Assembly (NCBI RefSeq): GCF_000225525.1
Contig: NZ_AGBF01000046.1
Coordinates: 1 to 42,388, forward strand
Reading direction: 5' to 3'
DNA from: Streptomyces zinciresistens K42
GTDB lineage: Bacteria > Actinomycetota > Actinomycetes > Streptomycetales > Streptomycetaceae
Length of the DNA stretch: 42,388 bases
Below, piece by piece: positions 17,305 to 25,830 of the stretch. A model generated the notes under the pieces. That model did no database searches. It was not told where the DNA came from and saw only the letters and a program-made list of their open reading frames with translations. A program made the position numbers and the translations under genes. Every line of letters starts with the position of its first letter. Positions within the stretch are counted from its first letter, which is position 1.

Positions 17305-18231
17305 GTGCTGGGTCCCGTGATTCTCGCCGCGTCGCGCAGCGACCGGATGCGACGCCTGATCTCGGCGGCCCCGGTGACGAAGCAGGTCGTCGACCGCTTC
17401 ATCCCCGGCGAGACCGTCGACCAGATCGTGCCGGTCGTCGAGGAGCTCACCGGCAAGGGCCTCGAACTGACGATGGACGTCGTCGGCGAGGACATCACCC
17501 GGCCCGAGCAGGCCGCCGCCGCCCGGGACGCCTATCTGCGCCTGGTCGACCGGATCAAGGACCTGGAGCTCGGCGAGCGCGTCGAGATGTCCGTCAAGCT
17601 GTCCATGTTCGGGCAGGCGCTGGAGGGCGGCCACGAGCTGGCCCTCGCCAACGTCCGCCCGGTCGTCGAGGCCGCCGCCGCCATCGGCACCACGGTCACC
17701 CTCGACGCGGAGGACCACACCACCCTCGACTCGATGTTCGCCATCCACGAGGAGCTGCGGAAGGACTTCCCCCAGACCGGCTGCGTCATCCAGGCGTACC
17801 TCTTCCGCACCGAGGCCGACGCCCGCCGCCTCGCGGGGAACGGCAGCCGCGTGCGGCTCGTCAAGGGCGCCTACAAGGAGCCCGCCGAGGTCGCCTTCCA
17901 GCAGAAGCGGGAGATCGACAAGGCGTACGTGAGAATCCTGAGGATCCTCATGGAGGGCACCGGGTACCCGATGATCGGCTCCCACGACCCGCGTCTGATC
18001 TCCGTAGCCCAGGAACTCGCCCGGCGTGCCGGGCGCAAGCTGGACGAGTACGAGTTCCAGATGCTCTACGGCATCCGCAGCGACGAGCACCTGCGCCTCG
18101 CCGCCGAGGGGCACCGCATGCGCGTCTACACGGCCTACGGCACCGACTGGTACGGCTACTTCATGCGGCGCCTCGCGGAGAAGCCTGCCAACCTGCGCTT
18201 CTTCGTCCGCTCGATGGTCAGCAAGGGCTGA
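17305..18231 (+). CDS. Proline dehydrogenase (monofunctional)
   Basis: This 308-residue FAD enzyme oxidises L-proline to pyrroline-5-carboxylate. The barrel motifs are visible: VTLDAEDHTTLDSMF, CVIQAYLFRTEADARRLAG, RLVKGAYKEPAEVAF, MIGSHDPRLI, YEFQMLYGIRSDEHLRLA and VYTAYGTDWYGYFMRRLAEKPANLRFF. The last contains the Arg-Arg pair that binds the proline carboxylate. The length matches the one-domain PRODH of Gram-positive bacteria. GTG 17305 has TGGAGG about eight bases upstream, and starting earlier would add an unlikely Trp/Cys/Arg-rich leader. The next gene, pruA, follows after 37 bases and completes conversion to glutamate. Confidence 0.95.
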   Translation: MLGPVILAASRSDRMRRLISAAPVTKQVVDRFIPGETVDQIVPVVEELTGKGLELTMDVVGEDITRPEQAAAARDAYLRLVDRIKDLELGERVEMSVKLSMFGQALEGGHELALANVRPVVEAAAAIGTTVTLDAEDHTTLDSMFAIHEELRKDFPQTGCVIQAYLFRTEADARRLAGNGSRVRLVKGAYKEPAEVAFQQKREIDKAYVRILRILMEGTGYPMIGSHDPRLISVAQELARRAGRKLDEYEFQMLYGIRSDEHLRLAAEGHRMRVYTAYGTDWYGYFMRRLAEKPANLRFFVRSMVSKG

Positions 18232-18268
18232 GCCAGACCCACCCGCCCGGTAAGGAGTTACGGAACTC

Positions 18269-19900
<1,632 letters not shown>

Positions 19901-19911
19901 CGCCCGCGGAC

Positions 19912-19951
19912 GACGTGGAGGCCGGGTCCCGGGGGACCCGGCCTCCACGTC
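19912..19951. terminator. Bidirectional terminator after pruA
   Basis: This is an 18-bp perfect inverted repeat: GACGTGGAGGCCGGGTCC (19912-19929) and its complement (19934-19951) with a CGGG loop. It lies between pruA and a convergent small gene, with no T run. Confidence 0.82.
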
Positions 19952-19971
19952 GTGTCCGGGGCGCGGCGGCG

Positions 19972-20178
19972 CTACTCGGCGATCTCCGTGCGCTCCCACC
20001 ACTCGTAGACCGGCAGGGTGCCCTCCGCGGTGCCCGTGCTGCGCGACGTCGGCCGGAAGTGCTCGTACCCGCCGCGCAGCGGGACCTTCACGTCCGGGCC
20101 GGGGGACGGGAGCGGGACGACGCGTTCGGGCAGATCGTCCGGGCCGCCTTCGAGGAACACCTTCGCCGTGTCGTTCAT
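19972..20178 (-). CDS. Small DUF5988-like protein
   Basis: This 68-residue protein begins MNDTAKVFLEGGPDDLPERV and continues PDVKVPLRGGYEHFRP, ending PVYEWWERTEIAE. The GGP(D/E)DLP and GGYEHF elements are what I associate with the small actinobacterial DUF5988 family, for which I know no function. It has no signal peptide or membrane segment. A GGGGGAA run lies about nine bases upstream of the ATG. It converges on pruA with a strong hairpin between them and diverges from the regulatory stretch that precedes the next small gene. Confidence 0.65.
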   Translation of the reverse strand: MNDTAKVFLEGGPDDLPERVVPLPSPGPDVKVPLRGGYEHFRPTSRSTGTAEGTLPVYEWWERTEIAE

Positions 20179-20271
20179 GACGACAGCGTTCCCCCGCGCG
20201 CCGCGGGGCCCGTCGTGCCGGGCGCAGGATCAGCCGAGTGGCTGAGTCGCAGGTCAGCGGCGTGTGAGCCA

Positions 20272-20313
20272 CTCCACCGTCTCAGATAGTAGGAAGTCCG
20301 AGTAATGGTGGAG
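20272..20313. promoter_or_regulatory. Inverted repeat enclosing a TAGGAAGTCCGAG motif
   Basis: CTCCACC (20272-20278) and GGTGGAG (20307-20313) form an inverted repeat around TAGGAAGTCCGAG (20290-20302). The inner motif recurs, with one change, upstream of ilvE in the opposite orientation. The stretch lies about 210 bases before the 46-residue small gene and is a candidate promoter or operator region. I do not recognise the regulator. Confidence 0.45.
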
Positions 20314-20327
20314 ACAGCGGCGGCCTC

Positions 20328-20413
20328 CTCCCTTAGCTTGGTGGGAGCCGAACGTCTCGCTCGACCAAGCGAATGGCGGTCGTGAGCCGGGCCCCGCGCA
20401 GGCAACCCCTGCG
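20328..20413 (+). promoter_or_regulatory. Possible structured 5' leader upstream of a small gene
   Basis: GCTTGGT (20336-20342) can pair with ACCAAGC (20364-20370). An alternative hairpin, CTCCC (20328-20332) with GGGAG (20343-20347), uses the same bases in its loop, so the two are mutually exclusive. A third hairpin, CGCAGG/CCTGCG (20397-20402 with 20408-20413), follows. This looks like a folded leader with alternative structures. I recognise no known riboswitch and see no U-tailed terminator. Confidence 0.35.
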
Positions 20414-20525
20414 GCCCGCCCGCCGCCGCTCCGCGGCGCCCCCCCACGCCCGTGCGGCACCGGGGCAGTTTCCGTCACCCCCTGTTCCCTCCGCACTCCC
20501 GGACCGCTCAAGGAGTCGATTCCCC

Positions 20526-20666
20526 ATGGCCGAGACGACCGCCCGCCCTCGCGTCCGCCGCCTCTCGCGTACGACCGAGGCCGACCGCAGGAACGCCGCC
20601 GCCGCCCTCCAGCGCGCCCTCGACCGCAGGGACAACGGCGGCGCCACCGGCCACCAGGCCGCCTGA
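20526..20666 (+). CDS. Small basic hypothetical protein (46 residues)
   Basis: This short protein reads MAETTARPRVRRLSRTTEA and continues DRRNAAAALQRALDRRDNGG. AAGGAG (20510-20515) lies ten bases before the ATG, and the reading frame has coding-like third positions. It is strongly basic at the N-terminus, with a predicted helix in the middle (ADRRNAAAALQRALDRR), and has no membrane segment. Function is unknown. The long upstream stretch carries a shared motif and possible RNA structures, and a 9-bp hairpin follows the gene, so it looks like an independent transcription unit between pruA and leuB. Confidence 0.6.
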   Translation: MAETTARPRVRRLSRTTEADRRNAAAALQRALDRRDNGGATGHQAA

Positions 20667-20730
20667 GCCGCCCGGCCCACCCGCACACCACCTGGCACGG
20701 CCGCCGCACCGCGGCCCGACCCGGCCGGGA

Positions 20731-20753
20731 GCCGCACCCGATCGGGGTGCGGC
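20731..20753 (+). terminator. Hairpin after the 46-residue gene
   Basis: GCCGCACCC (20731-20739) pairs perfectly with GGGTGCGGC (20745-20753) around a GATCG loop. It lies 64 bases after the small gene, has no T run, and is probably its terminator. Confidence 0.6.
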
Positions 20754-20859
20754 GCGGCCTCACCCGCCGCGCCGCACCCCGAAGTGGTCGCCGCGCCCGC
20801 CCCGCGAGGTCGGCGCGGTACCGCGAGCCGGGCGCGCGCCCCGCCGTACGCCTCCGCCC

Positions 20860-21030
20860 TCAGGCGTCCAGCGCCACCACGCCGACGTCGCCGCACCGGA
20901 ACGCGTACACGCCCGGCGCCCGGCGCGGGCCGACTCCTGCCCCGCGTACGGGTGGACACCGGTCGAGCCGCCGGGGCGCGTCCCGGCGCGCGCCCGTCCG
21001 GCTGTCCGTATGGCGGACGGGGCATGTCAT
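20860..21030 (-). CDS. Doubtful small reverse-strand open reading frame
   Basis: The 392 bases between the small basic gene and leuB hold no clear gene. The best candidate is a 56-residue reverse frame whose last 18 codons (PGVYAFRCGDVGVVALDA) all end in G or C and read like a real protein. The first 35 residues are Arg/Pro-rich and look like non-coding GC-rich sequence. No ribosome binding site precedes ATG 21030, and the frame would overlap the leuB promoter. It may be a small gene, the remnant of one, or chance. Confidence 0.2.
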   Translation of the reverse strand: MTCPVRHTDSRTGARRDAPRRLDRCPPVRGAGVGPRRAPGVYAFRCGDVGVVALDA

Positions 21031-21058
21031 CCCATGGGACGAAGGGTAGGGTGCCGAC

Positions 21059-22102
21059 ATGTCTCGCAGCATCGATCTCGCAGTGATCCCCGGTGACGGC
21101 ATCGGCCAGGAGGTCGTGGCCGAGGGGCTGAAGGTCCTCTCCGCCGCCCTTCCCCAGGACGTGAAGCTGGAGACCAGGGAGTACGACTTCGGCGCCCGGC
21201 GCTACCACGCCACCGGTGAGACCCTCACCGACGCCGACCTCGACTCCCTCAAGCGGCACGACGCGATCCTGCTCGGCGCGATCGGCGACCCCGGCGTGCC
21301 CTCCGGCGTGCTGGAGCGCGGCTTCCTGCTCAAGCTGCGCTTCGCCTTCGACCACCACGTCAACCTGCGTCCGTCGAAGCTCCTGCCGGGTGTGGCCACG
21401 CCGCTGGCCGGCCAGCCCGAGATCGACTTCGTGGTGGTCCGCGAGGGGACCGAGGGCCCCTACACCGGCAACGGCGGCACCATCCGCAAGGGCACCCAGC
21501 ACGAGGTCGCCACCGAGGTCTCGGTGAACACGGCCTTCGGTGTCGAGCGCGTGGTCCGCGACGCCTTCGCCCGTGCGCAGGCCCGTCCGCGCAGGAAGCT
21601 GGCGCTGATCCACAAGAACAACGTGCTGACCTTCGCGGGCCATCTGTGGACGGACGTCTTCAACCGGGTGGCCGAGGAGTTCCCCGAGGTCACCACCGAG
21701 TACATGCACGTCGACGCGGCGACCATCTACCTCGTCACCCAGCCCGAGCGGTTCGACGTCATCGTCACCGACAACCTCTTCGGCGACATCATCACCGACC
21801 TCGCCGCGGCCGTCTCCGGCGGCATCGGCGTCGCCGCGTCCGGCAACATCAACCCGGACCGCGTCTTCCCGTCGATGTTCGAGCCCGTGCACGGCTCGGC
21901 CCCGGACATCGCCGGCCAGGGCAAGGCCGACCCCACCGCCACGGTCCTGTCCGTCGCCCTGCTCCTGCGCCACCTCGGCCACGACACCGAGGCCGACCGC
22001 ATCGAGGACGCCGTCTCCGCGGACCTCGCGGAGCGCGCCGGCAGGCCCGCCCGCAGCACGTCGGAGATCGGCGACGCGCTGGCCGTACGCGTAGCCGGCT
22101 GA
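21059..22102 (+). CDS. leuB: 3-isopropylmalate dehydrogenase
   Basis: This 347-residue NAD- and Mg-dependent enzyme oxidatively decarboxylates 3-isopropylmalate in leucine synthesis. The isocitrate/isopropylmalate dehydrogenase family motifs are IPGDGIGQEVVAEGLKVL, FVVVREGTEGPYTGNGG, AFGVERVVRDAFARA, LIHKNNVLTFAG, the metal-binding DVIVTDNLFGDIITDLAA, and FEPVHGSAPDIAGQGKADPTA. AAGGGTAGGG lies about eight bases before the ATG. In citramalate-using organisms LeuB also handles 3-methylmalate, which fits cimA nearby. It stands alone, with a 13-bp hairpin after it. Confidence 0.96.
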   Translation: MSRSIDLAVIPGDGIGQEVVAEGLKVLSAALPQDVKLETREYDFGARRYHATGETLTDADLDSLKRHDAILLGAIGDPGVPSGVLERGFLLKLRFAFDHHVNLRPSKLLPGVATPLAGQPEIDFVVVREGTEGPYTGNGGTIRKGTQHEVATEVSVNTAFGVERVVRDAFARAQARPRRKLALIHKNNVLTFAGHLWTDVFNRVAEEFPEVTTEYMHVDAATIYLVTQPERFDVIVTDNLFGDIITDLAAAVSGGIGVAASGNINPDRVFPSMFEPVHGSAPDIAGQGKADPTATVLSVALLLRHLGHDTEADRIEDAVSADLAERAGRPARSTSEIGDALAVRVAG

Positions 22103-22125
22103 CCCGCGCCTCTCGGATCCCCTTC

Positions 22126-22159
22126 GAAGCCGCCGGGTCGTTCCGTACCCGGCGGCTTC
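22126..22159 (+). terminator. Terminator after leuB
   Basis: GAAGCCGCCGGGT (22126-22138) pairs perfectly with ACCCGGCGGCTTC (22147-22159) around an eight-base loop. No T run follows. It separates leuB from ilvE. Confidence 0.78.
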
Positions 22160-22250
22160 CCCCTGTCCGCCGCCGGGTGACACCATCGACCCCGGGTCGT
22201 GCTCTCACGCCGACGCCGCCGGACAGGCCGATTTCCTCCGCGGCTCCCCC

Positions 22251-22302
22251 TTGCGATAATCGAACACGGAGCCGCGGAATGAAGGAATGCTCGGACGTCC
22301 TA
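22251..22302 (+). promoter_or_regulatory. ilvE upstream region: extended -10 and shared CTCGGACGTCCTA motif
   Basis: TTGCGATAAT (22251-22260) resembles an extended -10 promoter (TG, one base, GATAAT). Downstream, CTCGGACGTCCTA (22290-22302) is the reverse complement of TAGGACGTCCGAG, differing by one base from TAGGAAGTCCGAG at 20290-20302. Such a shared motif upstream of two transcription units suggests a common regulator. The 307 bases between leuB and ilvE hold no gene. I looked for an Ile/Val/Leu leader peptide with a U-tailed terminator here and saw none. Confidence 0.4.
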
Positions 22303-22409
22303 GTGTCGCGACGGGGCGGACATCGCCTGCTGCGGCACCAGCACTGGCCACAGGCCGTCACGGCGTGAGCGCGGCCCGCCACAACCGAACCGGTGAAGGA
22401 CACCCACTC

Positions 22410-23498
22410 ATGACGACGCCCACGATCGAGCTCAAGCCGTCCGCCAGCCCGCTCGCCGCCGCCGAGCGCGAGGCGATACTGGCCAACCCGGGGTTCGGCC
22501 GCCACTTCACCGACCACATGGTGACGATCAAGTGGACCGAGGGCCGCGGCTGGCACGACGGCCGGCTGGTGCCGTACGCGCCGCTCTCGCTCGACCCGGC
22601 CACCATGGTCCTGCACTACGCGCAGGAGATCTTCGAGGGACTGAAGGCGTACCGCCGGCCCGACGGGTCCGTCGCCACCTTCCGCCCCGAGAAGAACGCC
22701 GCGCGCTTCCGGTCCTCCGCCCGCCGGCTCGGCATGCCGGAACTGCCCGCCGAGATGTTCATCGAGGCGTGCGACGCCCTCGTCCGGCAGGACCTGGCCT
22801 GGGTGCCGCAGCACGGCGGCGAGGAATCCCTCTACCTGCGCCCGTTCATGATCGCGACCGAGGTCGGCCTCGGGGTGAAGCCGGCCGGCGAGTACCTGTT
22901 CCTCGTCATCGCCTCCCCGGCCGGGGCCTACTTCCCCGGCGGCGTGCAGCCCGTGTCCATCTGGGTCTCCGAGGACCACGTCCGCGCGGTCCCGGGCGGC
23001 ATGGGCGACGCCAAGACGGGCGGCAACTACGCCGCCTCCCTGCTGGCCCAGGCCGAGGCCGCCGCCGAGGGCTGCGCCCAGGTCTGCTACCTCGACGCGG
23101 TCGAGCGCACGTGGGTCGAGGAACTCGGCGGGATGAACCTGTACTTCGTGTACGGCGACCGGATCGTCACGCCGTCGCTGACCGGTTCCATCCTGGAGGG
23201 CGTCACCCGTGACTCCCTGCTCGACGTCGCCCGCGACCTCGGCTACACCGCCGAGGAGGGCCGCGTCTCCGTCGACCAGTGGCAGCGCGACTCGGAGAAC
23301 GGCACCCTGACCGAGGTCTTCGCCTGCGGCACCGCCGCGGTCATCACCCCGGTCGGCACGGTCAAGCGCACGGGCGCCCAGTGGCAGCAGGGCGACGGCG
23401 AGCCCGGCGAGGTGACCATGCGGCTGCGCACCGCCCTGCTCGACATCCAGCGCGGCACGGCCGAGGACCGCCACGGCTGGATGCACCGGCTGGCCTAG
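22410..23498 (+). CDS. ilvE: Branched-chain amino acid aminotransferase
   Basis: This 362-residue PLP enzyme performs the last step of Val, Leu and Ile synthesis, using glutamate as amino donor. Family motifs are MTIELK-like N-terminal sequence, LHYAQEIFEGLKAYR, YLRPFMIATEVGLGV, the PLP-lysine segment GGMGDAKTGGNYAASLLAQ, ELGGMNLYFVYGD and EVFACGTAAVITPVG. The length is normal for the actinobacterial type II form. ATG 22410 has GAAGGA nine bases upstream, and an in-frame start at 22287 was rejected as lacking such a site. The stop codon overlaps the stop of the convergent permease by the palindrome CTAG. Confidence 0.96.
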   Translation: MTTPTIELKPSASPLAAAEREAILANPGFGRHFTDHMVTIKWTEGRGWHDGRLVPYAPLSLDPATMVLHYAQEIFEGLKAYRRPDGSVATFRPEKNAARFRSSARRLGMPELPAEMFIEACDALVRQDLAWVPQHGGEESLYLRPFMIATEVGLGVKPAGEYLFLVIASPAGAYFPGGVQPVSIWVSEDHVRAVPGGMGDAKTGGNYAASLLAQAEAAAEGCAQVCYLDAVERTWVEELGGMNLYFVYGDRIVTPSLTGSILEGVTRDSLLDVARDLGYTAEEGRVSVDQWQRDSENGTLTEVFACGTAAVITPVGTVKRTGAQWQQGDGEPGEVTMRLRTALLDIQRGTAEDRHGWMHRLA

Positions 23499-24940
23499 GC
23501 CGTCGTGGTCAGGGCCGCCGCGGACTCCCCGTCCGCGGCGGCCCCCGCGCGTTCCGGGGTGTCACCGCGGGTCAGCAGCCAGTACGCCGCCCCGCCCACC
23601 AGCCCCGACAGCAGGAAGCTGCAGTCCACGCCGCCGGTCAGCGCCAGCAGCGGGCCCTCGTACGACGGCAGGGAGACGGCGAGCAGTCCGACCACCGCGC
23701 CCAGCGCCCAGGCGAGCGTCGCGGGGACGTTCCAGCCGGAGCGGTACCAGTAGATCCCGCCCCGGGCGCGGCGGTTGAAGACCTGGAGCGCGTCCGCGTC
23801 GTAGACGCCGCGGCAGCGGGCGAAGCCGATCAGGGTGATGACCGCCCACGGGGTGCCGATCGCCGTCAGCAGCAGTACGAAGGACGTCATGGCGTCCTGC
23901 GCGCTGGAGGCGTAGTGGCCGGCGAAGACGCACGCGGTCGCGACGACGGCGACGGCGTAGGTGGCCCGCGCGCGTGAGGCGCGCGGCAGGATGGCGTCCA
24001 GGTCGAGGCCCATGGAGTAGAGCATCAGGCCCGCGTTGCCGACCGACCCCGCCGAGGCGGCGAGCAGCAGCGGCAGGAGGTACCAGGTGGGGGCGGCGTC
24101 GACCAGCGGCCCCGCGTAGTCGAGCGCCGCGCGGGCCGCGTACGCCGTGAACGTGCCGAAGAGCTGCGGGACCAGCAGGCCCAGGATCAGGCCGAGCCAG
24201 GTCGCGCGCAGCACCCGGCGGGCGGAGTGGCGGCGGGGGGAGATGTAGCGGGTGTAGTCGCCGAGCAGGGTGATGAAGGCGATCGGCCCGGACAGTCCGG
24301 CGGCCACCGCGGCCAGCAGCCAGGTCGGCCAGAAGCCGCCCAGCAGATAGCCGCCGGCCTCCGGCAGCGCGGCGGTCGTGAAGCCCGGGGCGTAGGCGAT
24401 CACGCCGAGGACGAGCAGGGCCGTCATGCCGATCGCGAGCACCCGGGACATGGCGAGCAGCACGCGGTAGCCGTACACCGCGCCGGCCACGGTCGCGGCG
24501 GCGAGCAGTGCGTAGACGACGCCGTAGGACAGGTCGTCGGCCGGGACGCCGACGAGCCGGTTCAGGACGCCGACCATCACGTCCCCGCCGATCCAGACGG
24601 TCAGGGCGGAGTAGCCGAGGGCCAGCAGCAGTCCGACCACGGAGCCGACCAGCCGGCCCCGGACCCCGAACTGGGCGCCGGAGGAGGTCGACAGGTTCGT
24701 CGCCGTGCGCAGCGAGACGAGCGCGAGCGGGGCGGTCAGGGCGGTGCCGACGAGCGTGCCGGCCACGATCGCGCTCACCGACGCCCACCAGCCCAGTCCG
24801 AACGACGGGGGCAGCCAGCCGAAGACGATGACGCCCAGGCAGAGGTTGGACCCCAGCAGGATCGAGACGAGATCGCGCGGACCGCTCGTGCGTTCCTCGT
24901 CCGGGATGGTGTCGACTCCGTGCTGTTCCAAGGACGGCAT
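23495..24940 (-). CDS. NCS1-family permease (purine/cytosine/allantoin type)
   Basis: This 481-residue polytopic protein has about 12 hydrophobic segments and belongs to the nucleobase:cation symporter-1 family. Typical pieces are SILLGSNLCLGVIVFG, SSGAQFGVRGRLVGSVVGL, FITLLGDYTRYIS and LGLILGLLVPQLFGTFT. Members import cytosine, purines, hydantoins or allantoin with a cation, so the substrate here is open. ATG 24940 has GAGGGAG seven bases upstream. It is divergent from the urease-like/deiminase operon, with 131 bases between starts that carry repeated TTAGAGTG sites, so it probably imports a nitrogen compound used by that operon. The 3' end overlaps ilvE by four bases. Confidence 0.88.
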   Translation of the reverse strand: MPSLEQHGVDTIPDEERTSGPRDLVSILLGSNLCLGVIVFGWLPPSFGLGWWASVSAIVAGTLVGTALTAPLALVSLRTATNLSTSSGAQFGVRGRLVGSVVGLLLALGYSALTVWIGGDVMVGVLNRLVGVPADDLSYGVVYALLAAATVAGAVYGYRVLLAMSRVLAIGMTALLVLGVIAYAPGFTTAALPEAGGYLLGGFWPTWLLAAVAAGLSGPIAFITLLGDYTRYISPRRHSARRVLRATWLGLILGLLVPQLFGTFTAYAARAALDYAGPLVDAAPTWYLLPLLLAASAGSVGNAGLMLYSMGLDLDAILPRASRARATYAVAVVATACVFAGHYASSAQDAMTSFVLLLTAIGTPWAVITLIGFARCRGVYDADALQVFNRRARGGIYWYRSGWNVPATLAWALGAVVGLLAVSLPSYEGPLLALTGGVDCSFLLSGLVGGAAYWLLTRGDTPERAGAAADGESAAALTTTA

Positions 24941-24956
24941 GGCTGGTCTCCCTCAG

Positions 24957-24972
24957 TTAGAGTGCCGTTCAA
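24957..24972. promoter_or_regulatory. TTAGAGTG half-site near the permease start
   Basis: TTAGAGTG (24957-24964) repeats the left arm of the palindrome at 25026-25042, but the right arm is degenerate (TTCAAT where CTCTAA is expected). It lies 17 bases upstream of the permease ATG, so it could be a second, weaker operator acting on the permease. Confidence 0.4.
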
Positions 24973-25004
24973 TCTGAGGTGCTGGTGGGCTGTGCGTCAA
25001 CCCT

Positions 25005-25042
25005 TTGCTTACCGCGATTCCCTGTTTAGAGTGATGCTCTAA
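25005..25042 (+). promoter_or_regulatory. Promoter and overlapping palindromic operator of the urease-like operon
   Basis: TTGCTT (25005-25010) and TAGAGT (25027-25032) are spaced by 16 bases and look like -35 and -10 boxes. The -10 is inside a perfect palindrome, TTAGAG, five bases, CTCTAA (25026-25042), so a protein bound there would block transcription. The TetR-type regulator encoded at the end of this operon is the natural candidate. The gene start is 30 bases downstream. Confidence 0.6.
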
Positions 25043-25071
25043 GTCAAGGGACGGCAAGGAAGGTCCGCGGC

Positions 25072-25830
25072 ATGAGACTGACCCCCACGGAACGTGACCG
25101 GCTGCTGCTGTTCGGCGCCGCGGAGCTGGCCAGGGCGCGCCGGGCCCGCGGGCTGCGGCTGAACGTTCCCGAGGCGACCGCGCTCATCGCGGACACCGTG
25201 TGCGAGGCCGCCCGCGACGGGCTGCGCCTCGCCGAGGCGATCGACCGCGCCCGGTCCGTGCTCGGTCCCGACGACGTGCTGCCGGGCGTGGCCGACGTGG
25301 TCACCGAGGTGCACGTCGAGGCCGTGTTCGACGACGGCTCGCGGCTCGCGGTCGTCGCCGCGCCGATCGGCGGGGGGCTCGGCGACCGCGCGCCGGGCGC
25401 GCTGCTGCCCGGACCGGCCCACCCGGAGCCCGAGCCCGCCGCGGTGCTGACGGTCACCAACACCGCCGCCGTGCCCGTCTCCGTCACCTCCCACTTCCAC
25501 TTCTTCGAGGCCAACCCCCGCCTGGACTTCCCCCGCGAACGGGCCTACGGGATGCGCCTCGCCGTCCCCGCCGGCTCCTCCGTGCGCTTCGGGCCGGGGG
25601 AGAGCGTCGAGGTCGGGCTCCTGCCGATCGGCGGCGACCGCGTCGCGATCGGCTTCGCGGGCCTCGTCGACGGACCGCTGGACGCCCCGGGCGCCCGCGA
25701 GGAGGCCCTGCGCCGCGCCGCGGCCTGCGGCTACCTCGGCGCCCCGGACACGGCGGCCCGGCACGTCCCTTCCGGTGCCGCGGCCCCGTCCGCCCCGCTC
25801 ACCCACCCCGGCCAGGAGGTCCCCCGATGA
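25072..25830 (+). CDS. Urease gamma/beta fusion subunit (urease-like)
   Basis: This 252-residue protein fuses the two small urease subunits. Residues 1-100 match UreA (gamma): MRLTPTERDRLLLFGAAELA and NVPEATALIADTVCEAARDG. Residues from about 125 match UreB (beta): VTNTAAVPVSVTSHFHFFEANPRLDF-like core, GMRLAVPAGSSVRFGPGESVEVGL and GFAGLVDG. The link between them is Ala/Pro/Gly-rich, and a Pro/Ala-rich tail follows position 230. It would assemble with the alpha subunit. AAGGAAGG precedes the ATG. The stop overlaps the alpha subunit start (ATGA), so translation is coupled. No ureD, E, F or G lies in the window. Confidence 0.88.
   Translation: MRLTPTERDRLLLFGAAELARARRARGLRLNVPEATALIADTVCEAARDGLRLAEAIDRARSVLGPDDVLPGVADVVTEVHVEAVFDDGSRLAVVAAPIGGGLGDRAPGALLPGPAHPEPEPAAVLTVTNTAAVPVSVTSHFHFFEANPRLDFPRERAYGMRLAVPAGSSVRFGPGESVEVGLLPIGGDRVAIGFAGLVDGPLDAPGAREEALRRAAACGYLGAPDTAARHVPSGAAAPSAPLTHPGQEVPR

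Noticed and set aside
22103..22409. An attenuator with leader peptide upstream of ilvE
   Set aside because: The only hairpin is the leuB terminator without a T run, and no short frame rich in Ile/Val/Leu was seen.
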